From contig MEDY01000305.1 of the NCBI GenBank assembly GCA_001724265.1, positions 1 through 37,594 of the forward strand: a stretch of DNA of 37,594 nt, in the 5' to 3' direction. The first letter of the stretch is position 1. Every line of letters begins with the position of its first letter. This document shows, one piece after another, positions 18,101-28,147 of the stretch. Under the pieces are notes generated by a model. That model made no database searches. It was given only the letters and a program-made list of their open reading frames with translations, and was not told the DNA's origin. Source of the stretch: Rhizaria sp. SCN 62-66 (Eukaryota > Rhizaria, unplaced). The translations under genes were made by a program, and so were the position numbers.

Positions 18101-20637
18101 CGACGCCCGATAGCCCGAACAAGAACAGCTACAACAACAACACCTCGGGCGACGGCCGCGTGATGCTGCGGCTGACCGAGAGCGCGCGCCTGTTGTACGA
18201 GGTCGTGCGCGGGCTGCTGGGCGAGCTCAACCCCGTGCTGTCGAGCGCGCACTGCCCCGCCGCGGGCCAGGCGCTGTACGCGCCCGTGGTGACCGGGCTC
18301 GTGCACCTGCTCGAGGGCTTCGTGCTCGCGGTGCTGCATCAGGCCAAGGCCGGGCTCACCGCGCCCGCGCCCAACACCGCAACCGCGGCCGGCACCGCCG
18401 TCGCCGCGGCCGCCGCAGCAGCCGCAGCAGCAGCCGCGCTGGACCCGCCGTCCCCGGCCTCCGCGCGCGCCGCAGCTGCCGCGAGCGGGGCCGCCGGCGG
18501 CGGCGCGGGCGCCACGGGCGTCGCGGCCGCGGTCTCGGCGCGCGACGCGCTGTCCGCGGCGGCCAACTCGGTTGCCACCGCAGGCGTCGCGGCGCCCGCG
18601 GGCGTGGTGGGACTTTCTGACGCGCAGCTGCTCGACATGGCGTCGAACTTGGCGTGCTTGTCGTCGGACCTGCTGCCGCGCGTGTCGCTGGAGCTCACGA
18701 CGTGCTTCGCGCGCGCCGTGCCCGAGTTGTCCGCGCTCACCACGCGCGTTGCCCGCTCGCGCGACGCGCTGCTCGACGCCTTCGCGCAGAAGCGCGCGCT
18801 CTTTTGGGTGCGCGGGCGCGTGTGGCAGCAGCTGCAGCACCAGCTGCAGCAGCCACAGCACCTGCAGGTGGACGTCGACACGCTCCAGGCCGCCGCGGCC
18901 GCCGTGGGCACCGACGCCGTGCTCAAGTGGGTTTCGACGCCCGAGCTCTCTGCGCGCTACTCGCGCGTCCCAGCGCTGCCCGAGGAGCCCGAGGCGGTTG
19001 AGTGCTACCCCACGGCGCCCTGGGTCGCGCTCATGGCCATCATCCGCTCGCTCCGCAAGCAGGCCGGCGTGTCGCTGGGCGCGGCCGCGAGCGAGGCCGT
19101 GCTCTCTGCCGTCGTCGAGGAGGTCCTGCGCGTGCTCCACGAGCCCATCGGCTGGGAGCGACTCTTCCCCCCGCTCGGCGGCGCGCAGCAGCTCGTGCTC
19201 GACCTCAAGGTCTTCGACCTCTACACGGCTTCGATGGGCGCGCAGAACGCCACCACCAAGGCCATCGTCGCATCGCTGGTCCGCCGCGCAGTGCGCGTGT
19301 ACGGCGCGGGCGTGGCGCGCGGCGCGGCTGCGGCGGCCACGGCTGCGGCGGAGGCGGCCGCGGCGGCGGCGGAGGCCGCGGCCAAGGAAGCTGCGAAGGA
19401 GGCCGAGCGCGAGCGCGAGCGCGAGCGGGAGCGCGCTCGCAAGGAGCGCGAGGCCGAGGCGCTGCGGGCCAAGGAGGCCAAGGAGCAGGCCGCCAAGGAC
19501 AAGGACGCGCGCGCCAAGGCCAAGGCTGAGAGCGACGAGCAGGAGACGAAGGACAAGGCCGCGGCTAAGGCCAAGGCGGACAAGGAGGCCGAGGAGGCTG
19601 CTGCCGCCGCCGCTGCTGCTGCTGCTGCTGCTGCTGCTGATGCCAAGAGCAAGGACGGCAAGGGCAAGGACGGCAAGAAGAACAGCTCTGCCGGCCGCAA
19701 GCGCTTCGCTGACAGCAGAGACGATGATGACGACGACGATGCGTTCAACCTGGATGATCTGTCGGACCTCCCGTCGTCGATGTCTGACTCTGATGCCTCA
19801 GATCTCTCCGACAGAGACGACGACGACCGCCGCGGTAAGAGCAAGGCGGCGGCGGGCGGCTTCGGCAAGACCAAGGCCGGCGGCGCCGCGAACCCCTTCT
19901 CCAAGTCCTCCTCTTCTAAGGGCAAGGACAAGGACTCTGAGAAGGAAAACCCCTTCTCGAAGAGCAAGTCTCCCGGTGGCGACAAGGGCGACGACAAGAG
20001 TAGTGGCAAGGAGAACCCTTTCTCGAAGAAGTCCACCTCGCCCCGCGCCAGCGACAAGAACGCCAAGGACAAGAGCGACGACAAGGACGGTGACAAGGAC
20101 AAGGCCAAGGACAAGGCTGCGTCCCCGGTTAAAGACGACAAGGACGTCGGCAAGGGCAGCAAGGACGCCAAGAACCCTGACGCCAGCTCCAGCTCTGCTG
20201 CTGACGCGAGCAAGAGCAGCGGCCCTGCCCCTTCGCCCTCGCCGACCAAGCCCGCCGCCGCAGGACCCTCGGCCGCTGCGACGGCTGCCACGGCCGCGGC
20301 CGCCGCTGCGAGCGCCGCCGCCGCGGCTGCCGCCACTGCGGGTGCGAGCGCAAGCGCGGGCGCGGCGGGCGCGAGCGACAAGTCCCTGCTAGCGCTGGTG
20401 GTGCGCAGCGACGAGTTCTACCAGTTGATCGCGGAGAAGGTGCTCATGGGCATCGAGTCGGGCCAGCCCCAGCAGCAGATGGTGAGCCAAATGCTGGCGC
20501 AGCAGACGCAGCAGGCGGCGGCTGCGGCGGCAGCGGCGGCGGCCGAGGCCAGCGCTACGCGCAGGGGCACGATGGGCTCGGTGCTGCGTAAGACGGCCCC
20601 AGTGCCGACGTCCAAGGACGCCGCCGACACGGCGTAA
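15137..20637 (+). CDS. EXO84: Exocyst complex subunit EXO84 (EXOC8), two exons
   Basis: Exons 15137-16116 and 16287-20637 (170-nt intron, AG|GTACTT...CTACAG, phase 2) give 1776 residues. The splice joins FEAALTVTR to EVQAMEAHMLRM, restoring the N-terminal EXO84 helix pattern (LKRYV, then EVQAMEAHML, SSLLNSLKGGIQAL). Later blocks match plant-type EXO84: LATLAERAAHRL, VFGAIATASEEMRLLF, TVWAVETVHRFAATVVKQAL, SDLLPRVSLEL and FPPLGGAQQLVLDLKVF. EXO84 helps tether secretory vesicles at the plasma membrane. I see no PH domain, unlike animal EXOC8. It is more than twice the usual length because of low-complexity additions. These include a Ser/Asp-rich N-terminus with GFGK motifs, Ala-rich loops, acidic stretches, a Lys/Glu-Ala region at about 1360-1470, and a tail with three NPFSK motifs (Asn at 1529, 1548, 1570). 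A last helical block (SLLALVVRSDEFYQLIAEKV) precedes the C-terminus. Confidence 0.9.
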
Positions 20638-20737
20638 TTTCCGACTGGTTGGGTGTTCCGTCCTAACCGTCATAATGATAATAAGATTTGTGACAAGTTG
20701 TGTGCAAGAGCACGACACAAAAAGTTGAGTTATTTAG

Positions 20738-20743
20738 AATAAA
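20738..20743 (+). terminator. Candidate poly(A) signal of EXO84 mRNA
   Basis: AATAAA about 100 nt downstream of the EXO84 stop codon, in AT-rich sequence. Confidence 0.5.
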
Positions 20744-21113
20744 GATTCTGTGTTTTGTATTACGTGAGATACGACTAGCATTATTATTATTATAAGGGAT
20801 ACGATGAACGGAGCTCAAAGTAGAATAATTACGGGTGGCAAGAGAAAGGAAAGGAGAGACTGAACAACATCAAAATAGTCTAAACAAAGGCAACAAAGGC
20901 AACAAGACTCGTGTGCTTGCTGCATCATAATCAATGCGAAATTAGGGGACTTAGACTGAATTGTGTGATAAGACGGGGGAGATGGGACTTGGATAACATG
21001 GACGTGAAAACGGCTTGGTATAACTACGCCAACTAGGAAGCAAACCAATTATCTCACCAGCACAACAACTGATATGTGTGTAGGTGTGTGCGGTGAGTTT
21101 ACGATATCAAGTC

Positions 21114-21135
21114 AAAAAAAAAACAAAAAAAAAAA
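21114..21135. repeat. Poly(A) tracts
   Basis: Ten A, one C, then eleven A. A separate thirteen-A run occurs at 21435-21447. Simple homopolymers with no coding context. Confidence 0.85.
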
Positions 21136-21502
21136 CACGGCACCATTGAAACGAATAGGGAGGCTCAAACTATGAGACCGAAAGAAACGTTGTTCTGCCG
21201 AACGACAAAACAAGCACAGCACGCCAAAGTAACTGTCCTAATTGATAGACACAGTTAAGTGTTTCTGATTGAAAGATGTCGTTGATATGAGCGCAAACAA
21301 AGAAGAATGCAACGAGGACGGAGGTCGCAGAGATGATAAGCACAAGCAGGTAGGACAGTCATAGAGCACGGAGAAAAATGCTGTGGTGTCAAGGAGTCAC
21401 TCGGACGCCTTGTGACCAACAACGGCAGCGAAAGAAAAAAAAAAAAAGAGCAACAGCAGCATCACAAACAACACGTGCACTACACAACATTGTTACTTGT
21501 GT

Positions 21503-21539
21503 CACACACACACACACACACACACACAAAAAAAAAAAA
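21503..21539. repeat. (CA)n microsatellite followed by poly(A)
   Basis: About twelve CA units (21503-21527) run directly into a poly(A) tract ending at 21539. This could mark a retroposon tail, but no retroposon body is recognisable upstream. Confidence 0.88.
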
Positions 21540-22587
21540 GATCATTTGATATCACTATTACAGGTTGATATGTCCCCTTACGAGACTCGTAAGATAGCAA
21601 GACACATCCAATGAAAGAAAGAAAGAAAAAACAACAACATAAACACCACAAAATAGACAATTAAAAAAAGAACTTGCGTTAGTTTTCCTCCGTCCAGGCG
21701 GCTCTAATGGAAGCATGTTCTGCGTTGGCATCAGCCCAAAAAGATCACAGAGAAAACACAAACATACAAAAAGATAATGTGGTGACTCAAAAGAGAGAAA
21801 CGAAACACCGAAAATATACATTGCGAAACAGTCAGTGTCGATAACGCCCACCTCGCTGTGGTACTATGAGGGAGCATGATGTGGACGCGTGGACCGTCCG
21901 TCGAATGCAGTTGTGATTGCGAGTTTGAGTGGTACGCTCGTCGTCGCGTGTAATGTGCAAGGACTAGCAGTGTGCAATAGCTCAGTGTTTGGGAAGCAGT
22001 CTCGTAAGCACGAGACAGAAAACATGAATGCACGGCTGCTAAGCACGACAACGAACGACAAGAGGCCAGCAAACGCAAGCGGGGGGCGGCCCACTTCGAC
22101 AAAGCGTCGTAACGCCGTCGGCAGTGGCCGGGATCCGAGCCGTGACTGCGTGGTTGTGTCTGACAGTAAATGGTACGCACGTATAAAAACTTCAAAAGCT
22201 TGAACCAGTGGATAGCCAGTCACCATAGAGCACCGCAGTCACTCAGGGTCACGATCGATTCGCGTGTCTGCATCAGTCAAACAGATACGAGAAGCGTTGC
22301 GATATAATCGTTATTATTTGACTATTACCGTTATAATAATCACGTGTACAGATATACAATAAAGAAATACAGCAAAAACAATTATAAAATATCAGTTGGG
22401 CAAGCCAACACACATAATCAAGACCGAGGTACAGCGACGTGATTGAGGGATCAGATGCGCTTCTGTTGCTATGCCAACAAAATTAAAAACTAAGACTGCG
22501 AATAACGTTAATATTTAAGATACATGTAATATGTTGCTATTCAATGTAAGGTTAAGTGCCAGTGAAGGTACTTGGACCTCCAGGTAC

Positions 22588-25172
22588 TTAGACCTTAGAC
22601 CCGCTGCTGCCCTTAGCATCAGCAACATCATCAGCAGCAGGAGTCTCGCTGGCACCGTCGGTCTGCGTCTCGGTGTCGGCTGACGGCACTGGCACTGCCG
22701 CTGCGGCTGCCGCTCCAGCTTCCACAGCCACGGCCACGGTCACGGGCACGGGCACGGGCACGGGCACGGGCACAACAACGGCAGCTTTGTTCACGCCATC
22801 GGCGTCATCAGCAGCCTTCGCCTCGACAGCAATCGCATTCGTAGGCTCCGTGGTCCCGGCCGTCTTGCCGTCGACCGCAGCCGCAGTCGCAGCGACCGAG
22901 CCGGCGGCAGCAGCGCCAGAGTCAGCAGCATCAACAGCGGCAGACGCAGCCACGGCGGCGGCGCCGGCAACCACGGCCTCGGCCTCGGCCGCCGCGGCCG
23001 CCGCCACCTCAGCGTCGGCGTGCGCGGCGTCCGCGTCGGCCGCCGCGGCCTCGGCGTCCGCGTCGGCGGCGTCGGCGTGCGCGGCGGCGGCCACGGCAGC
23101 GGCCTCAGCGGCGTCGGCCGCGGCCACCGCAGGGGCGCTGCGTGAGTCAGCCTCGACCTCAGCCTCAGCCTCAGCGTCAGCGTCCTCAGCATCGTCGGTC
23201 TCAGCAGTCTCAGCAGCAGCGTCGGCGGCGACGGCGGCGTCTTCTTCGCTCTGGGCGACGATGGGGGGCGCGACGACGGTGACGGACACGATGCCGCGGT
23301 CCGTCAGTCTGACGCGCGGCGCGTCGGGGAACACCCGCGGCATGCGCGCGTCCGTGCTGTACACCGGGTCCTTGGGGCCCAGGATGAAGGTGTAGTTAGT
23401 GCCCTGCGGCGCAAAGGCCAGCGACAGCGCCGAGAGCCTCGAGTTGCTCTTGACCACGTAGTTCGCGCGCGCCAGCAGCAGCATGTCCACCATCGCGCTC
23501 TCAGCGCGCTCACGAGCCGTCGGCGTCGTCCGCAAGCGGGGCGCGGCAACCGCAGACGCAGACGCACCAGAGGACGCAGAGTCACCGTTGCTATTGCTGT
23601 TGGCAAAGGCGTCGGCATTGGAGTTGTTGGCGTTGGCGTTGGCGCCGCGGGTGCTGTTGGGCAGCGTGTTGCGGTAGATGTTCACGTGCGAGTCGTCCCC
23701 CTTGCCCTTGCCCTTGCCGGCCGCGGAGCCCGAGTCGCCGTCCGCGGCGCGCAGCAGCACGCGCGGGACGTCGCGCACGGCCAGCCGGTCGCCCCACACG
23801 AAGCGCGCCCACTCGACGACGTCGGCAGCGTCAGTCACCAGCAGTACGCGCCAGCGCGCAGGCTGGTGCAGCGCCACGACCGCCGCCACGGCCGCCTCGA
23901 ACGTGCCCAGCGGCGCCGGCACAAACGGGTACGCGTCCGCGGCGCCCAGCGCGGCGTAGTGCAGCCCGATGACGAACTCGCCCGCGCCCGCGCGCGCCAG
24001 GCCCAGCTCGCCGCGCCACACGCGCGTCACGCGCGCAGTTAGCGTGGGCAGCGGCTTAACGTAGTCGCGGACGAGCGCGCGCACGCGGGGCAGCGCGAGC
24101 GCGGCGTTGACGGGGAAGGGGAAGGCCGCAAAGGCGGGATCCGTGGCCGTGACGTGCGGCCCCTTGGTGACGACCTGTGCGAAAGAGCCGAAGCGGCCGA
24201 AGCGCGACAGCCACGACCGGTAGCGCACGGTCGGGATGGCGCCGTCGCCGTCGTCGTCCAGCGACTGAATCGGCGGCGAGCGCTTCAGTGGCATCGTCGG
24301 GTGGAAAAAGAACGCGAACCAGTTGCCGTCGCTAGTCCCATCGTTGGCGGCGGCGGCCGCGCCGCTCGAGCCACTTAAACCGCCACTTCCGCTGCCGCCG
24401 CTGCCGCCGGTGACGGCGCCCAAGACGTCGGAGCCCAGCGCCAAGAGGTCGCTGTTGTCGTCGGCAACGAGGGGCGGGGCGGCCGCGGCGGCGTCGCCGT
24501 CGCTGTCAACGTAGGCGGGCGTGTTGAAGTCGACGGTAAGTGCGACGGCACCGTGCGTGAGGCCGTAGTGGATCGCGCCCAGCACGGCCGTGAGCTCGGA
24601 GAACATGCTCGGCGCGCGCGTGAAGAGCGTGTCGGGCATGGCGTAGATGACCATGGTCTTGTCGGCGACGTCGGCGTCCCAGGCGCCAGCGACGATGAGG
24701 CGCACGATGTAGATGACGAAGCAGGAGAGCACGGCGACGAGGATCGACACGAGCACGAAGCAGGGCATCATCAGGTGCGAGAAACGCGCGCAGTCAATCG
24801 AGCAAGGACACGCAGAGCATGACCCGACACGCAGCTTGGCGAAAGGGCTCGCCAGTGTTGATGAAAAGCTGCGGTACGGGGGCGCGGGGGCTGCTATGGG
24901 TTGCTCGGTGTCGAATAGTGGACGCGCCGGGTCCAGCGTGGAGCCAGAGCGCGAGCGCGCGCACACAAAGTTGTTATTGAAGGCATCACTATTGTGATTA
25001 ATAACAAAATATAATAATGTAAGTTATTCATGAGTGGTGTTGCCAAAGATGTTGATGGGGAGGCATGAGGACGAGTTATTGGGGTTGCACAGAGGGTGAA
25101 AACGTACGGGTCGGAATTGTCCACTTCTTCGCCTTGTCCAGCTGGCCGCAAGAGCCGTGTGCCGGTCAACAT
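22588..25172 (-). CDS. Fucosyltransferase-like type II membrane protein, degenerate motif (paralogue 1), two exons
   Basis: Exons 25172-25108 and 24868-22588 (239-nt intron, CC|GTACGT...CGCAG|C, phase 2) give 781 residues. Exon 1 (MLTGTRLLRPAGQGEEVDNSDP) matches exon 1 of the next gene at VDNSD/VDNAD and has the same phase. Residues about 57-80 form one hydrophobic anchor. The lumenal part shares GAWDADVADKTMVIYAM, DTLFTRAPSMF, FGRFGSFAQV, GEFVIGLHY, DAYPFVPAP and VDMLLLARANYVVK with paralogue 2. That layout resembles bacterial NodZ-like and GT23-like fucosyltransferases. The H-x-R-G-x-D-K motif is degenerate: after H325-Y326 come A327, A328, L329, G330, A331. The protein may therefore be catalytically dead or altered. 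A 220-residue Ala/Asp/Glu tail (from about 562) ends with a Val-Pro repeat. The first ATG in exon 2 (24771) is an alternative start. Confidence 0.72.
22741..22773. repeat. Hexamer repeat (CACGGG)n within coding tail
   Basis: Five to six tandem copies of a GGGCAC-type hexamer encode an in-frame Val-Pro repeat in the C-terminal tail of the glycosyltransferase-like paralogue 1. Confidence 0.85.
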
Positions 25173-26408
25173 TGAAAAAAGATTGACAGCTCTCCAACTT
25201 CTTACTGGAAAACACAAATTTATACCAGCTACGGTCGGAATTGTCGGGAAACACGGAGCTCAAGAAGGCCCCTTCGGGCTCAAATCACGAGGCCCCTGGG
25301 AGAGCCCTCCCTGCCCACTGTCACTCTCGCAGGCCAAAGGAGACACGCTTCAACAGCTTTTTCAATGCGACTTCTGCGAAAGCAGTACACATTCGAAACT
25401 AGATCGTATACATCGCAGAATCTATGTATTACAGACTGTATATGTCGTTATAACTCCAACCATCCTTCCTCATCGCACGTATATCCGCGACGTAAGAGGC
25501 CGGCCTCTATCTGAGTGACAGCTTCAGAAACACCACAGCGCGGCCGCGAACGCATCAGATGCGCTATTGCGGCCGCGCACCCGCTGCCCCAGCGTGGCGT
25601 GTGTCTTTGTGTGTCGCTGAACGGGCTACTGGATGTCAGGGTCGTGGTGCTACTTCGGACTTCGGAGGAAGTAGGTGCAACTAAGCGACTCACAATTGCA
25701 AGGGGGGTGACGTGGCACAGCATCGCGACGACACGAAGAAAGGAACACGGTATATATACTTATATACACTGACAATAGTCGGGACACAGAGATATAAAAT
25801 GAGAAAGACAACACTCAAACACAGCAGCGCACACAGCATTGTAGCCAATACAACGAACGAGACACTAGAGCACACAAACGTTTGACAAAACGAAGAAAAC
25901 AAAATCGGATAATAATGATCGATTCATGACCATAGCTAAAAAAAAAGATCGGAATACAAATATGAAACACACATATGAGATCAAAGAGCACAGCTGGAAT
26001 GACAATTACCAGCAGCATGTTAACGCAGACTGAGAAAACTACATTGGTTTGGGGGGATTAATAATAATAAAAGCAAACCTGAACTAAAAAAAATGTAGAA
26101 ACAGACACATCAATGACATCGAATGAATATACATGGGCAAAAACAAAATTGTGTCGTCATTTCATAGAACAACAAAGATGTAGCAAGCAACGCCATCCCA
26201 AGGGTCCCAGTACAGGTGGGAGCGAGATCCTGCCGCGGCGTTACAGAAACGGCGGAGCGGATCTGGTCTGCGCAATGGGAGGCAGCGGGACCGACCGTGG
26301 GGCGGAGGGGCGACAGGGCAGTAGGAGTGGTCGCGTTCCGCGCGAGCGACTTACAACTAACTTCTCACTCGGTCCACACGTTGTGTGATGTGTGATCCGG
26401 TATACGTC
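25173..26408. other. 1.24-kb spacer between the two glycosyltransferase-like genes
   Basis: This contains the 5' region of paralogue 1 (25,173 upward) and the 3' UTR of paralogue 2. It holds a 13-bp direct repeat shared with exon 1 of paralogue 1 (25233-25245), a nested inverted repeat at 25538-25578 and a GC-rich block at about 26,190-26,360. ORFs here have codon use unlike the neighbouring genes. Confidence 0.45.
25538..25578. repeat. Nested inverted repeat with NotI-like arms
   Basis: GCGCGGCCGC (25538-25547) and its exact reverse complement GCGGCCGCGC (25569-25578) enclose a second palindrome CGCATC-A-GATGCG (25551-25563). The sequence could extrude a cruciform or fold as an RNA hairpin. 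No family recognised. Confidence 0.7.
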
Positions 26409-28147
26409 TTACGCAACGGAGAAGAGGAACCAGAAGGTGCGGTAGAACCAGTTGCTCTCCACCTTCCTGAGCGCGTCAATCTGCTCCTCCTTGGCGTCGT
26501 TATCCGCCGCCGCGCCGCCGCCGCCGCCGTGCGCCTGCATGAAAGCAGGGTCCTCGTGCTCCATGTGCCGCGGCACGCGCACGTCGGAGCTGTATACTGG
26601 GTCGTCGGGACCCAGGATGAAGGTATAGTTGGTCCCCGCGGGCGCGAACGCGAGAGCCGTGTCGCTGAGAGAGGAGCGGTTCTTGATGAGGTAGTTGGTG
26701 CGCGCGAGCAGCATCATGTCGACGACGGCGCCCTCGGCGCGCTCGTAGGCGGGGACCGAGCGCGTCTTGTGGAGTGGGATGGGCGTCCCGTCGACGTCGT
26801 ACTTGATGTCCTTGAGCGAGATGCGTGCGATGTCGCGCACGGCGAGCCGCTCGCCCCAGATCTCGCGCGCCCAGTCGACGAAGTCGGCCGTGTCGGTAGC
26901 CAGGTACACGCGCCACTGCGCCGGCTTGTACAGCGCCAGCACATGCGCCACCGTCGCCTGAAACAGCCCGGGCGGCGCGGGCACGAAGGGGTACGCGTCG
27001 ATCTTGTCGAGGCCGCGGTAGTGGAGCCCGATGACGAACTCGCCCGGCTTGAGCCCCAGCTCATCGCGCCAGACCGCGTCCACCTGGGCGGTGAGTGACG
27101 GCAGCGGCTTGACGTACGTCTGCACCAACGAACGCATGCGGTCCAGCGAGACGGCGCCGTTCACCGGGAACGGGTAGTTGACGAAGTCAGGATCCACAGG
27201 CGCAGCGGTGGCTGCACCGGCGTCAGAGGCAGTGCCGGGGCCGGCGCCCTTGGTCATGACCTGCGCAAAAGAGCCCAGACGGCCGAAACGCGCGAGCCAG
27301 GCGTCGTAGCGCACCTCGGGCACCGAGTCGATCCGCGCGGTGGGCGGCAAGTTGAGCCGCATGGTGGGCTCGAAGAAGTACGCGAACCAGTTGGGCCCGC
27401 GCTGCTCGTCGACGTAGAAGGCGGTGCGGAAGTCAACGGTGAGCGCGGCGGCGCCGTGTGCGACGCCGTAGTGCAGCGCACCAACGGCGGCGGTGAACTC
27501 GGCGAACATGCCCTGCGCGCGCGTGAAGAGCGTGTCGGACATGGCGTAGATAACCATCGTCTTGCCGCGCACGTCGGGGTCCCACGCGCCAGACGTGATC
27601 TGCTGCGTCACGAACAGCGTCAGCAGCATCAGCACCAGCACCGCGATGAGCGCTCTGGCCGCGGGCCGCGCGTAGCGCGTCGCCAAGACCAGCGCGCGCG
27701 CGCGGTAGGCGGCCAGCGACGAGTGCTTGAGGTTGTCCGCCAGGGACAGCACCGGCGCGAGCGGCGGCGAGGCGGGCGCGAACGGCGCGGGCGAGCCCGG
27801 GCTCGGGCGCGTGTGCGCGGCGGTGCAGCGCGCGTGCGAGTGCGCGTGCGCGTGCGCGTGCGAGACCGTGTGTGAGTTCACGAGCAGCTGGATGTTGTCG
27901 CTGCGGGTGTATAACAAAGGGCGAGAGGGGGAACCAGAGATATTCACGAGAAGATAAGCATTGAAAGAAATGTAGGTTCTTGCTGGCATACACGAATGCG
28001 TAAAGTTTATGTGCCGAACGGTTATGTCGTATTCTGGGTTGGTTGTCGAGCGCTATTTGAATCGTTGCGTGGCACGTACCGGTCTGCGTTGTCCACGTCA
28101 CTGGAGACGCGGGAGCGCACCTGAGGGTACGCCGAGCTCTGCAACAT
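26409..28147 (-). CDS. Fucosyltransferase-like type II membrane glycosyltransferase (paralogue 2), two exons
   Basis: Exons 28147-28080 and 27900-26409 (179-nt intron, CG|GTACGT...CGCAG|C, phase 2) give 519 residues. The short first exon encodes MLQSSAYPQVRSRVSSDV and ends DNADR. Residues about 105-126 are a single membrane anchor after a cytoplasmic region with alternating His-Ala. The lumenal domain contains KTMVIYAMSDTLFTRA, FGRLGSFAQV, GEFVIGLHYRGLDKIDAYPF (H316, R318, G319, D321, K322), a region VYLATDTADFVDW, and EGAVVDMMLLARTNYLIK followed by SLSDTALAF. That series resembles NodZ/FUT8-like and related H-x-R-G-T-D-K fucosyltransferases, where Arg/Asp of the motif contact GDP-fucose. Golgi location and fucosyl transfer are inferred. 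It is a tandem duplicate of the preceding gene and keeps the motif which that copy has lost. Confidence 0.8.

Larger units (their letters stand above)
20638..22587. other. 1.95-kb AT-rich spacer between EXO84 and glycosyltransferase-like gene 1
   Basis: This holds the 3' UTRs of two convergent genes. It contains poly(A) runs, a (CA)n tract and, at about 21,880-22,260, a local rise in GC content with an ATG-less open frame on the plus strand. No protein or RNA gene could be recognised in either strand. Confidence 0.55.

Noticed and set aside
17071-19140. 689-codon ORF antisense to EXO84
   Set aside because: Composition artefact: it is rich in Arg, Gly and His, has no domain, and lies opposite well-supported EXO84 coding sequence.
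25260-25305. tRNA-like T-arm (GGGCTCAAATCACGAGGCCC)
   Set aside because: No acceptor, D or anticodon arm could be placed around it. It is a simple hairpin in a GC-rich patch.
25096-25518. 140-codon plus-strand ORF
   Set aside because: It covers the predicted first exon of paralogue 1 on the opposite strand, and its codon use (many A/T third bases) differs from the genes here.
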